Below, in pieces: positions 36,332-49,084 of a stretch of 64,000 bases of DNA. Position 1 is the stretch's first letter, and each line of letters starts with the position of its first letter. This DNA is from Strongylocentrotus droebachiensis (lineage: Eukaryota > Echinodermata > Echinoidea > Camarodonta > Strongylocentrotidae): assembly GCA_035222895.1 (NCBI GenBank), contig JAVYIG010001588.1:62001-126000 (forward strand). Reading direction: 5' to 3'. The position numbers and the translations under genes are program-made. Under the pieces are notes generated by a model that was given only the letters and a program-made list of their open reading frames with translations, ran no database searches and was not told the DNA's origin.

Positions 36332-38106
36332 GAATCAAAATGGCGGCTCGATCGTTGTCTTTCTATTTTTGCTCCAGTTTTTTTACTTTTAGAGGCACGA
36401 TAATGGCACTAAACATCGCCAATCATGGATAAAAATAATGTCAAATGGAAGAATATACTGATCTGTGCCGAGGTATGAATGTGTTGATTTATTTGACTGA
36501 TAAAAAAGGTCACTTTTAAGGGACATACTGATGATATGCGCTTTTTATAGAGGCAAGTGACAAATCCTGCGAGCTGATTTCGGGACACCGGGTCCCGATC
36601 GGTGCAAGGCCGTCGGGACCCGGTTTATGAAAATCCCGACATGACTCAGGCCTATATAGGATGACCTTTATAATGAGGAAAGAGGAGAATGGATTTGGGC
36701 AAGATGAGTGGACACCATTATAATTTTGGGGAGTTTGTAATGTATTGTGCAATATTGATAGCTTTACACCTGAATTGTGGAATGATTAAAATTGAATGGA
36801 TTGAAAAAAATGTGATGACAGCTATGCACTGGAAAAGAGGGAATACTTAAAAACGGGTAAAAACAAAAGAAGAGAAAAGTAAACCCTGGGGTTGAATTCT
36901 CTTGGTATGCCCAGATCTACCCCATGCGTGACAAGTTACTAACAAACATGTCACGGTATCACCGCCCACACTGAAACATTTGAGAGCTATCTTTCACTGA
37001 TCCTCTACCCTTTCTTTCTCTCTATACCTGTCTTTTCTGTTTTACTAATACTGCTCTGCATCTGCATCCTGGAGTGAAAGATCAATTTTCATTTTCATGG
37101 GAAATTCTCATTATCTTACCTTTTAATTAACTAATCTTTCACAAGTAATTTTTTGTTTCATGGTACTAAATATAGTGGTTTTTAGTGCACATGAAGTAAC
37201 AGAGTGTTGTCACTGGTGTTGCCAATTTTGTATTTGTAAGCTGGACTTCGGGATATAGTGATTTCAATGGCATGGGTCAACATCCCACCGCTGCCACCAT
37301 GATAGGATCGACAATGCACTTCTATGAAAATAGTGATAAAATGACCTATCCATTCATTGGTTCGGTACCCTTACTTGCCGATGCACATACCTCAGCACCA
37401 AAAGGGGCAAAAAACAACACATGTTAAACATAAATGTAAACATGCCTTGAGAGGACAGCAAATATGATAGCACCATATGCATTAGAAGTTTTGCTTTAAC
37501 TTTGATTGTATAATATATAAATTTATTATTATTTAATCAAGCATACTATAGTAGTAGTAACTCATAGTTGGTAATTAAAATCTTCATTACTCTTTTGTGG
37601 TGATACCAACAATAGTTTTTACAAAACCTAATCTTTAGATACATATGACAGCAAGAATTAAATTATATGTAAGAGTGCGGCTTGAGTGAATTAGCATGCT
37701 TTTAGCATATTCGCAATCTACGTTATCAGATTAAATGGATGTTTTTTATCATGAATAACTTTACTCAATCTACTCCAACAGGAGATTTACATTAATCCAT
37801 TGCAATATGAGCAAGTATTCTTTTATCCTGATATACAGATGAATTCCTCTAAGGGACTAGCATAGTTAAAGTGCAGTTCAGATGGTGATAAACTATGCAG
37901 CTAATCATATATTCTGATACAGTATCCACTATCCATAATGTCAATCGCCTTGGGATATTCTATTCCTTCAGTTCATTACATGGGCAATTTCTTTATGCAT
38001 TTCTTTTCATTCTCACCTTCTTGCGAAGCATCCCCATCTCTTTCCTTCTTCCTATTTACCTTCAGTAGTTTTACTGTAACTTCATATCTACTTGCCTTAT
38101 TACAGC

Positions 38107-38130
38107 AGGTTCAAAGACAACATTTACAAG
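38107..38130 (+). CDS. Possible 24-nt microexon
   Basis: CAG GTT CAA AGA CAA CAT TTA CAA encodes QVQRQHLQ between an acceptor (CTTGCCTTATTACAG, after a pyrimidine-rich tract at about 38040-38070 and a plausible branch site TACTGTAAC) and a donor (CAA|GTAAGA, GT at 38131). The exon at 30327-30448 ends in phase 0, and 24 nt keeps phase 0, so inclusion or skipping would not change the frame. The acceptor is a NAGNAG (CAGCAG), so a 21-nt form is also possible. Chance occurrence of such a small unit in 30 kb of intron is a real alternative. Confidence 0.3.
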
Positions 38131-40104
38131 TAAGAAAAGTCACATAGACGTTTTTTTGGACAGAGGGAGGGAACAGAAATCAAATTCATGTCTAATACCT
38201 CTTTTTTTACCAACCACCTCAAGCGCCCTATTTGTTACATCGTATTAGTATGTCTGCCCAGTATATCTACTCAATGTTGAAATTCAAGATGGAGCTTGAA
38301 GCTAGGTCATGGATCACTGCAAAACTTTAGCCCTAGCCCTCTTTGAATTTCCGCAGGAGCTCTACCGATAAACAAGCCGACATGTACATAACTTACTATG
38401 TATAAATAATGCCCATTGAGCAGAGATCCCAAACTTTCTTAATGTATTCAGTGCTTGTAACTTTTAAATCCTGTTCATTAAAAAAAATAAGAAAGATGAA
38501 TGAGGACAACTGCTTGAATTGAAACCAAGTTATCATCAGTACTCATCCAGTAGTATGAAGATTAATGATATATGAGCAAAAAGAATAGATTTAAAAAAAA
38601 AAACTTAATCAATTTGTGATGTTAACCCATTGATGAACTCTGCAAGGATAGAGGAATACAGCCATTTTATTAAAGTCAATTATTCATTCGGATTTACCAC
38701 TTTCAAGTTATGCCAGAATTACACTGAAAGGAATATTTGCACTGACCTATTTTTATTTCTATTTTCCCCTCTGCAAGTAAACTCTAGATTTTTTTCTAGA
38801 ACATCCAAAAAGATATGATTGAATTTGATCACACAAAATGCATCTAAAAGATATGCAAAGTCAGAATTGTTAACATAAATTTGCTCAAAAACCATTGCAA
38901 TGTATGCATTGTTGATTGGATGTTAAATTATTCTTGAGAGAACTTTGTTTGAACCAATGCGTATGAAATTAGGATAGGTATACGATGGAAAGGGAAAAGT
39001 TACAGTTTTGTAATCCTCTTTAACCCCTGAAATTGTATGCCGAGCCAGGTTCATAAATCTCATTTGACAGCAAGTACGATAAATCAACAGAAAGAAAATT
39101 ACTTTTTCCAAATTGCAAACTCTGAATTATGCATGAAAATGGGTCTTACGTGGGCAGAAATGGGGGATATTTATACGATTACATGGTTCTCTGGAGCTTT
39201 ACAGCGAAGCCCTCCAATTCTTGTTATGTTTTTAAAGCTTCTGAATCTGTGTTGTATTCGTTAAGACTTAAAAACAAGATATAGACTTTTGACCATCTAT
39301 TTATCTTTTTGGATACCAAATAAACCAAATGGTACTAAATCCAAGTATGTTTTGTATTAAAAATAATACTAATAAGGCACACTCAATTTCAAAACGAAAT
39401 TTGAATTGCTTTTGTGACAGGTAATGCAGGACATCAAAAAACCTGTACATCTAGGGTCCATATATATACCGGTATTGTTGATTAAACAGATGCAGACAAC
39501 ATGTTTAATATTATGTTTATGATAGTGTGATAACAAATACAAAAATAAAGACGTTTTTATATTTTTGCCTTTTCTGATTGAATTTTTGATTTTAAGAAAA
39601 ATAATTTTATCAATCCCATATTTTATAGTTAACGTTTTGAAATATACATAATGAATGCCTAATCCATACAAATTTGGCATTTTCGTTGATATGTTGTTGT
39701 GATGTAAATGTATGGAAGGCAGGCTACTGGCTTGGCCCTAGTGGGCATGCTGCGGTTTTCTTGACTAGACAGAAGAGGGGCGATGTGCTCCTTTAAAGCA
39801 AAATAGCTATCTTCAAGGAAAATGAGAGGAAGAAAAGCCTGGGAGGAAAATACCTGAGGATCTATCATCATGTGGATTAGAAAGGGCACTCACACAAAAC
39901 TAAACATTCCTGCCTCTTCAGTTTCTGAAAAAACAACCCTAATCATGCAGCAGATTCGCAGGAAATCACGTTAGACGTTGAACATGATAGGCGTGACATC
40001 TCACATTTTTTGCTCGTCTGCAGTATGAAACCTTTACCCCTTATCCCACTTTTGATTTCAATCTTCTCTGGATTACCATACCAATCCTCCCCCTTATTTT
40101 GCAG

Positions 40105-40410
40105 TTGGGAGTTTCGCTTAGCCCCATACTTTACTTAGTCCCAGACTTTATTTAGCCCGGACTAACTTTTTTTTGCTATTTGCACATGCTGTTTTAGTGC
40201 CGTACTAAGCGTCTATTCACATTAGCAATCGCGCAGTTAAGCCCTGTTTTTTGCAGGGTTAACTAACGCCGTACTTAAGTTTGGGTTAGCCTACTTTGGG
40301 TAAATTTGTGTGTGAACAGAAAGTGGGCTAAGTTAAGCCCAGGACTATAGGTGGGGCTAAGACCCCCCTTTAGCCCCACCTTTAGTCCAGGGCTAAGCAA
40401 AATTTGACCA
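40105..40410. mobile_element. Degraded palindromic MITE rich in TTAGCCC motifs
   Basis: Repeated TTAGCCC/GGGCTAA motifs in both orientations. The left part has CTTAGCCCCATACTTTACTT and the right part, in complement, TTGCTTAGCCCTGGACTAAA. An internal short hairpin is seen near 40348-40385 (GGTGGGGCTAA against TTAGCCCCACC). Precise ends and target duplication are not identifiable. Confidence 0.55.
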
Positions 40411-41172
40411 GTGTGAAAAGCATATTATACAGTCCCCTTTCCACATTAGTGGTGATTAGGAAAAATGTAGTTTGTTGGTTTTAGCTTGAAAACATGAACA
40501 ATTTGAAAATGTTGTGGAGTTCGGACTAATGTTAGAAAGACAAAAAAATTGTCAAGTAGATATGTACCCTAATCATAGACTATGTCTTTCATTTCATTTG
40601 GAAAATACACTGTATGTTATATTGTTGCATAGGCAGGTTATATTGTATTAAAGTGTAAAAAGTATCAGTTTGTGACATTTACTCTTAGATTAGATTTGAT
40701 CGATTTTGTATTTGTATCTTTGATTCTAGTACATTGGAAATCTACCCATACTGTTTATTGACAAGAGCTGGTAGTTTAGAAGGAAAGAAATGTGTATGAC
40801 CGCTTTGACCTCGTCTTTCTTTTCCATGCATGTAACCTTTTGAGAAAATCTCAGAATACTAATTTTATCAATTCTATGGGTTATCTGAAATTGAAGGCAA
40901 CAAAACACAAGCACATGCATATACTCTTTTTGAGGGTCAGAAGGAAGTTGACTTTATGGAAATGTATGTGAGTAACCTCCTTTCTGGCTCTCAGCAGATG
41001 ATTGCAAAGGTAATCATGTTTCCTTGGGGATCTATTGCTGTAATATTTAACTGTTCCTTGTCTTCGGTACACCCCCTCATCTCTCACTCAAAAACCACTG
41101 ATAAATACAGGCTGTTGCAGATTGATGTGCATGATGTGATGGTGAAGAGGGGGTAACAAAGTGCATCACCAA

Positions 41173-41546
41173 GGCCGCGTTCATGCTTGATTTTGACGGC
41201 CAGAATCAGGCATCTGTTACGTGTTTAGTTTAAAACACGCTTGCGTTCATGCTCACTTTTGTAGAATCACCGAAAAACGGCGATCACGAACGCCGATCGT
41301 AAACTCACAAAAAAGATGCGTTTACAATTGTAAACGCGTTTAAATGGGGTCAACGCACTGACCTCTAGTGGGTCTACGTAGCATGCACAGTGAAGGTCAC
41401 ACAATGCCACACAAGGAGAATTGCCTGGATGAGCCAGAGAAGTAAGCATGAACAGCTACACCGTGGAACTGCGATCACGATGAGCGTTTACGATGAGCGT
41501 TTCAGATCGCTCATTCTACCTTCAAAATCAAGCATGAACGCGCCCC
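41173..41546. mobile_element. MITE with about 23-bp terminal inverted repeats
   Basis: The left end GGCCGCGTTCATGCTTGA (continuing TTTTGA) is mirrored at the right by TCAAAATCAAGCATGAACG then CGCC. The ends differ by a single-base indel near the tip. A second inner pair (GCGTTCATGCTCACTT and its relative near 41437-41452) and a 20-bp perfect palindrome at 41318-41337 add to the foldback form. CCAA flanks both tips and might be a 4-bp duplication, but this is weak. Superfamily not assigned. Confidence 0.75.
41318..41337. repeat. 20-bp perfect palindrome inside the MITE
   Basis: GCGTTTACAATTGTAAACGC is its own reverse complement and lies near the middle of the element. Confidence 0.9.
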
Positions 41547-44462
41547 AAGTCATTTTGAGCAGCATGGATGCCCGCCCCCCTGCTGTGCTTGGTGTATGAC
41601 TGCACAGCTGGTCATACACTGAGGCAGTTACCCTACCTGCCATGCCCCATCAGCATATTGGGTTTCTCTCCTGGTAATTCAAGAAACAAAGAGGGGGGCA
41701 ATTTGAGGCAGAATGCATTCCGCAGCTGCACTTTCTGCCAGATGGGAGGGGGGTAAGGCCAAGTTAAGGTAGAAGACATACCAGAATATTATTACTCCTT
41801 AGTGATTTCAATAGCTATCCCCATGATGCATCTGAAATGGTTGCCAAATTGCTTCCCCTCATCTTCCCCCTTCCTCACAAATTGTCTGGATAGAGCCGAT
41901 GTCTTGTCTGCAGTTTCTTTTCTTCTGTAGCCATGTGATGATGCAACATTCAAACTGTTTTACTTTAAACAATGCTTTTGAATGTGGGTTCCTAAGAAGG
42001 CAACATAATTATATACATGTATATAAAGCAAGTTCATGTAAGGTTTGTTTGAATATCTAGCATTAGTTGATAGTATAAATTTCTTTATATAATTTTGAGG
42101 ATATCCTCATACGTTTTACGGTTTACAAATGCAAGAAATTAGAAAGCAATAATAAAAAGAAGGAGAAAAAGCACAGTTCATGTGATACATGAGTTTGGGG
42201 AATCATAAATCATAATAGTAGAGATGATAATACAAAAAAGAAACATATCAATATGACATTGATGACAATAAAATCACAGAAAATGGGGATTTATTTGGTG
42301 GCGAAGAATGTCAACTTCTTTGTGACTTGACATCAATCTTGAGAAGATGTGAACGTGTCACTGGGACTTTAAGACTAATTGATATTCCTGTCACGGCATT
42401 GTGAGTGAGTACCTGTTAGAAGAAAAAAAAATAAAGCCTACCTGAGAAATAATATTGAATTATGAGGAGAATATCAATTAGTTTCTGCATGGAGATGCTG
42501 TCATCACAATGCTTCCAGCAAAGTCTCGGAGATAACACAGAAAATCAACAATTTCCAGCAGGTCATAGACGTAGTACGTGTTCGACATAACAAAAAAACT
42601 TCTTTGTTTTAATGATCATCTGGTATATCTTACTTCTTCAAACTTATTTCTCCTCTATTTCTGTGGAAGATGTCCATGTAGTGTCAATGCGATATGATTT
42701 TGTTGTTATAAAACCAGATCACAAAGACTTGCAAGGTATCACGTCCAGGGAAATTTTCATACCCTGTTGTAGTGCCTTTAGAAATCATGTTAGGATTACG
42801 TGATAGGTCATTGTAATGTTGGCACATTTCTCAAGATAATGCACAAAGCTATTGAAATTGCCTTCAGATGATTTTCAAGTCTGTGTCATCATATTAAAAG
42901 CATTCAAAGCCAGAATCAGTTCCATACCACGATGACTCAATCAAATCATTGTTTGATGTATATATGTCTGACCGTGGGTGACGATTCCTTTATACTTTAT
43001 GGGTCAAGTGAAAATGAAATCACATTGTAAATTCCAGACTAAAGTCTTTTCTCGGTCTGTCGAGTTCGGCAGAAAGCATTGGTCTGAGTCACAAAACTGA
43101 AGTCTTTAGACCTGCTGAGGAAATCTTTTTGATTGATTATGATTGCATCCACATATTTTGTCTCTATGTCCCATGCTGGGAGGGGCATAGACGGAAGAAT
43201 TATAGCGGAAATGTGGAGGTATGGGGTCATTAGTATTGTACCTACCTGAGTAACATATCTGAGTAACATTAATTTCATAGAAAACAAAAATGACCAATTT
43301 GTTATGGAGATATCCTTTTCTCTTCGAAGAGGCAGTAAGTAATTTAAAGGAAAAGAGATATAATTGTTTAGAGCCTTTCTTTGCATCATGGCTGTGATTA
43401 CGGTATAATTAATCTGTTTGTGTTGTGAACAGGAAGTCGGGCATGATAACCTAACGTGTTCGGTTCCATATAGATTGTTTCTATTGCCATTGGACATGAT
43501 AATGTTTACTCTTTTGGGGTAAGAGACACAGAGAATAGTGGGTAAGAGACATAGAGGATAGCGGGGTAAAACGAAGATGGTACTTTCCCCATCCCCTGGG
43601 AAGATGCAATCCTGTTTCCATGCTGGATACTTGTCCTCATTTTGTCAACAAAGATATTCTTTATGACAGAATGACCCCGATCTCAAGCTGTCATCAGGCC
43701 CAGATAGCCCTGGACTGGTGTTCCATTTACCACAACCTTGAACTCGATGCTGAGAAGATATCTCGGTTATAGGAATATGATTGCCTCAGTTTAAGTCTCC
43801 ATCAGTCTCCAGGCCCAGCAAGCCTGCCATCCTCAACATCCTCAAAAATGATGTTTCCAGAAACTGATTATGTATGTGGTTTACTGGACAGGGCACAATA
43901 GAATGGGAGAGCACATCAAGATTCCAGATGGAATTTAAAGACAGAATATTGAATTGAAATGATAGCGGAAAGGTCATGGCTAACCTTGACTGATTAAATT
44001 AAACTAAGTAACCTCAGTCTCGATTGTGTAAAAGGAAAAAGGAATTCATTTTGCCATTTGGTATCAGTTATAAAGATTTTGAAATTGATTAGTTATTTTT
44101 GTAGATGGAGTCAATAGCCATCTTTTCTCGAAAACAAAAGACCTTCCAGACAGAAACTTTCTATTCCATTCATTTAGAATTACACCTTTCCTAAGTATTT
44201 TACTTTGCCTTTAAAATCTTTGATGGTAATCCTGACAAGTATCTCCATTGTTACACATCCATGGGCCTATACTGGTTATACATTGGCAAACATGTCACAT
44301 GAAATAATGCACTATTTTCACACCTTTCAAGTCAGTGTTCTCCACATATAATACGAAATCATGCTCGTGTTCATCAGAGAAAAGTCAGTGAAATGGCTAT
44401 TGAATGCATCATTCCAAATTCTTGATGACATTGTAGAAATATGAAAAAATGTGATGTTTCAA

Positions 44463-44483
44463 TTTTTTTTTTTTTTTTTTTTT
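44463..44483 (+). repeat. Poly-T tract (about 21 nt)
   Basis: T homopolymer in AT-rich DNA. On the minus strand it would be a poly-A, which might be a retroposon tail, but I could not identify a retroposed sequence beside it. Confidence 0.85.
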
Positions 44484-46020
44484 GCTGCTTTATATTTCCT
44501 TATGAATTTAGTTACAGTAGTCTACCAATATGATTGATAGATCCATATCGCAATGCAAAAACCATCCACATTGCAATGCAAAGCTTTCAATTAGCATGTC
44601 TTGACATTAACGAGTGGATAATGGAGAGAAAAATATACATGTGCATATGGATAGATGGGACATCATCAAAGAGATAAGATATTTTTGGACCTTTTAAGGT
44701 TTATCTCTGCAGAGCTTTGCATACAAAACATGATATTTACCATAAAGCTCTAAGCCAGCACTACTTACCCATCTAATTTTGTTTTTCCATGAAAGGCTTT
44801 TATCTGTAGGATGAAAGTATTTCTCATGAGCTATGGAATACATATTATGATAGTATATGAAAAAATGGACAGATTTGCAAATACGAATTCCATAAAATTC
44901 TTCTCACATACAGTATGCCACTGTCTTTTAATTTGAGAGGCCTTTGTATTCGACAAACAAATGTATTTTAATTAAAAAGATGACATTTAGCCCGATTGGG
45001 ACTTGGAAGGGAACTGGTTGAGCTAGAGGGTCATTTTAGGTGTGATTCAATCTTTTCATATGAATCATCTTAAATCAATTTTTTGAGAGGTTTGAGTAGG
45101 TGAGAGAGAATGAGGGTCATGACGGAGAAGAAGAAGAGTATGTAGTATGTACTGCAGGCATGGGTGAGTCATGTCTATTGTAAACACTGCAAGATACAAA
45201 AACAGGCAGAACATTTCAAGGGTTCCAACATGCTGTTTGAGTGATGCAATGGCGTAAAAAACAAAAAAACAAAATTGGGGCAAATAAATCTGCCCACATT
45301 CATGTGAAAATGTAATGATTCATGCACTCAAGAATACTTGTGCCTAGAAGAAATTTCACTCTTCATCTTCACAAATATACAGTATTGATTGCAGGTCTGT
45401 AATTGGCCAATTAGCTGAAATCATTACCAGATGCTGTCAGGTGATCTAGCTAGGATTAAGGGTTAAAGGTCAGGGGTATGAGGGTATGAGGTCAAATTCA
45501 ATGGCTTCAAATCCTTAAATCTAGAAGAAAAAAATCTGTTATATTTTTGGGGGAAATTCTTTTTTTCTTGTTGTGTATTTTTTACCTCCATTTTATACTC
45601 TTTTTCCTATTTCAAGGTTCTAAACCAAATCTTGGAATTTAATGTCGATGCCGAAGCTTCTATTTGAGTGTTTGAAATGTAATTCAAACTTTTGTCGTCT
45701 CATGAAAAATAATGTAGCAAATATGCTTTCAGCTGCCAAGCTCGTGACAGCCAGAATAATGCAACAAATGAATCAAATGGGCAAAAATATGAAATTGAAA
45801 ATGTTGTTTATGGTGGAAGTAATAGCTTTAGATCTGTTGAAGCACTGAATAGCAGAGAGTGAATATGAGAGAGTGTGAGGCAGGGGAAGTAGTTTGGTTT
45901 ATGCCCTCAATAGCTCTATTCCTAGAGGTGTTGTTTAGTGGTTCACTTCATGCGTTGATAAACTTACGGTTTATGAGTGTTTCCACCATTGCTTTGGATA
46001 GTGAATAGATGGTGGTGAGG

Positions 46021-46070
46021 AGAGAATGAGAGAGAGAGAGAGAAGGAGAGAGAGAGGGGGAGGGAGAGAT
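46021..46070 (+). repeat. (GA)n microsatellite
   Basis: Interrupted GA array ending in GGGGGAGGGAGAGATGG. Confidence 0.9.
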
Positions 46071-47044
46071 GGTAGAAGGGAAAGTCCCTGATATATGTAC
46101 AGCACACTGAGGCTTTAACTATGATTTATGAGCCTACAAGGATCAAGATTGGCATACTTTTGTGATGAAGTGTGAAAGTATGTTTTGTTTACATTTCCCC
46201 TCCAAGTCTAAGCATATTAACTTGGTATATTTTCATTCAGCATGTTCAAGGCAGACAAAATACAGGGTAAAAAGAAGGAATGGTAAGACTACTTTCTATG
46301 TTCACTGGAAGTATTGCTTTATATACCGGTATATATATATATATATCTATCCAGGTGAACTTAACCTATGATATGGGGCATTAATAATCACTTAGTAAAA
46401 AAGATTTAATCGTCTCTGTGAGGGGCATTTACACTGATAGCTAATGCCGAAGTTTTATTTACAATCATTTCCCAGGTGTTGATGAACAAAGCAAGTCAAA
46501 TTCAGATGACAAATTCTTTCAAACTTGATTCATGGATCCTCTTAAGTCAGGATGTATATAATAAAGAGGGGGATGCAATAAAAGGCCATCATTTTCTACA
46601 GGAAAGATTCCACTTACTTTGTTGTCACTATCCAGTATGTGCAAGATCAATTATGCATTCTTTGTGACTTATCACCGAGGCATAATTCTTTTATCTAGTC
46701 TACCAATCAATCTTGGTCCTTCTTTTCCACTGTTTCGATTGTTCATGTGCAGCTTAGTATTCAGAGGGGAAACATTTACAGTATAGCTACATGTGTATCA
46801 TTTGGATCTCTAACCATAAATCAGGGTGTTTATCTCTGACAGTACTGGGCCAACGTGTGAGGAAGGCATGCTGAAAGTGCTTGACATTTTTAACCCCAGC
46901 CTTTTGAGTCGGGTGGCCCAAACTCTATCAGAATGTAACCACATTTCTCTATTGTCCCTTCCACACCCACTTGACACTTCACTTTGTGCGGCATCAGCTT
47001 CGGCAATTTATCCTCAAACTCAATCACAAAAGAGAAATAGAAAT

Positions 47045-47100
47045 AGAGAGGGGGGGGGGAGGAGGAGAGAGAGAGAGAGCGGGAGAGAGAAGGCGGGAAG
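47045..47100 (+). repeat. Poly-G and (GA)n tract
   Basis: A run of about nine G followed by GGAGGAGAGAGAGAG-type sequence. It lies in a low-complexity Arg/Glu frame that is not a gene. Confidence 0.9.
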
Positions 47101-49084
47101 AAGAAAAGGAGCAAACAAGAATAGCAGAGAAAGAAATAGGGCAAGAGTGATGGATTAGCTTATATACATTAAAGGTGAATCCTAGTTTTTGAGGCAAATT
47201 GCATCAGACCTGACAATTTGCTTGAGATGCTTAACTTTAGAGTCATGACTTTCTTGTTCTAACCGGAGGCATAGGGGTGAAATTTCAAGACATAAACAAG
47301 TTTCAAATGTCAGGCTTAAACTCTGAATAGGCAATGATTAATTCTGTTTTGTCACAAGTGATTATTAACAATCGATATTAACCTTTGTTTTCATTCATAA
47401 ACAGTATCTTGTAAAAAAAAAAACGTTTATAATCTGTTGAAGAATAATAAAAGTTTATAAAATAAATTCTAAATGATGTGCGTATCGGTGAATTTGTTCA
47501 CAATAATATCTAACGTTTATTAACCTTTCTAGTGGCTTTTGATAAATTTGACATTCTACACTTTATGAAAAAAGGTTTACTTTTGAAGATTGTTTTCTTT
47601 GTCATGAATTTGGAGGCAAACATGAAATTGATTGGAACAACCTCACTCAAATAGGAAGTTAAATATCATAAGAACTAGAGGAAAGGTTGCTCTTAATCGG
47701 CCCATCAGGAAATCACTTTGGAAGTTGTTGGACTAAAATATTAATCCTTTAAGCAAACCTCGCACCTTAACACACAAGATCCTTAAGACAGCCAGTGCAG
47801 CATGCAGTGGGCCCCGTTGTTGGACCTGTCACCGGACAAGAATCAAAATGATTTATCGGTACGGATTGAAAGGAGAGTTGGAGAGTTGCAAATGGCTGGT
47901 GCGTGCACTTCTCCAAAGCAACAGTCAAGTTTAAATAGGTTAGCCCACAAAAGCGCTTAACCCAGGCCCCCTTTCCTCACACAATGATGTCACCAAAGGC
48001 TATTTACAGCCATTCCTGCTGTGTGAATACCATTATTGATTCAATTGTATCACAAAATTTCCATCTCTCTCTCTCTCACTCACTCTTTCTCTTCCTTTTT
48101 TTCCACAATGCCCGAATTCCATTTTTGATACCCTTCATCCGCATTTTACTTACCAAAATGTGTTTGTCTGAGTGAATGACTACTTTGACTTCAAATGGTG
48201 TCCCTGCTTATGTAAATAATACATTTTTTGACATAGTAGAGTTTAAATTTCATCTTGATGTCGGTGGTTTTGTCAAACAACACAACTTTATTAGTTATAT
48301 ACATGATGTATTTAAAACTCTAAGACTAACTGATTTGCAATTTTTCATGTTCATGCATTAATAAGTATTGTTCAGAATACATTTAAGTTATTTCAAGTCC
48401 TCTTCTTAATCTAGATCAATCCATCCATCTGCGTTTCTACTCATCTTGCCCTTTCATCTGTTGTTTTTCTGCCATGCAGTCTCTCGCATGTTGATGTCTT
48501 ATTCCTGCCTGGTGCAGCAATGTGAAATCTCTTTCTTTTCTATCATCTCATGCACACCTACCCACTTCCTGCTCCCGGTTTAATACCCATTGGGTCTCAC
48601 AATAACCCCAAAAAGCTGGCACCTCTTTCATCAATACAATTATACGCCGAACATTCACGTCGATGTTAAAGCATGGCACGTGCGCCTACGACATAGCACA
48701 TGTGATCGAGGCGAGCAAATACCGAAGGAAGACAGCTAGTATACGGTTTGTGGTGTTTGAGCAGTTGTTCTGAGATGCAGGGGCTTAATGTTTCGTTTGC
48801 TAATGCCTTGAGTGAGGATCGATTCCATCAAAGATGAAATTGATTGCATCATGAATGTGGTGTCCTGTAATTTGACTTCTCGGGATGGTGTCCCTGGGCA
48901 CAAAGATGCACCCAACGCTGACTGCAAATACACCATAATTGCTCATACCGGTACTCCAAAATATGTTGACAGCCAAAAGGGCATTAACTCCCTGTCAAAA
49001 TGATATGCCTTAACGGCCTTCTGGCTCTCAACAGTAAATTCTCTTGAATTTATCTCAACAATCTGAGACTATGTAATATCTTAA

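Larger units (their letters stand above)
34956..36654. mobile_element. Non-autonomous foldback hAT-like transposon, 1.7 kb
   Basis: The element is flanked by an identical 8-bp target duplication TATAGGAT (34948-34955 and 36655-36662). Its ends are inverted: left TAGGCTTGAGTC, right (complement) TAGGCCTGAGTC. An 8-bp duplication with short terminal repeats of this kind is the hallmark of the hAT superfamily. Just inside each end is a palindrome built on GGGACCCGAC/GTCGGGTCCC. Further in are long inverted arms of about 440 bp (roughly 35275-35720 and 35893-36331, about 90% alike by eye) with a small hairpin at the centre. The arms carry related 70-codon open frames on opposite strands, which are mirror images of the same DNA and not two genes. 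No transposase is encoded. Confidence 0.85.
30449..38106 (+). other. Probable intron 3, non-coding
   Basis: Starts at the GTGAGT donor after the exon ending at 30448. It contains GA-rich arrays (30468-30610), a candidate regulatory block (31270-31450), small poly-G/C tracts and the 1.7-kb foldback hAT-like element. Its 3' end is uncertain because it depends on the proposed microexon at 38107. Confidence 0.5.

Noticed and set aside
40995..41008. Possible 12-15-nt microexon (CAG|ATGATTGCAAAG|GTAATC)
   Set aside because: Acceptor and donor look acceptable and the phase fits, but the unit is too short to tell from chance and lacks a strong pyrimidine tract.
43039..43497. 152-codon minus-strand open frame
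   Set aside because: Not simple sequence, but no domain, no codon-like pattern and no compatible splice or gene context; a frame of this length is expected by chance somewhere in 64 kb.
45741..45850. Acceptor-like CTTTCAG followed by a long open frame
   Set aside because: In the phase needed to follow 30448 it reaches a stop after four codons, and no donor follows the open frame.
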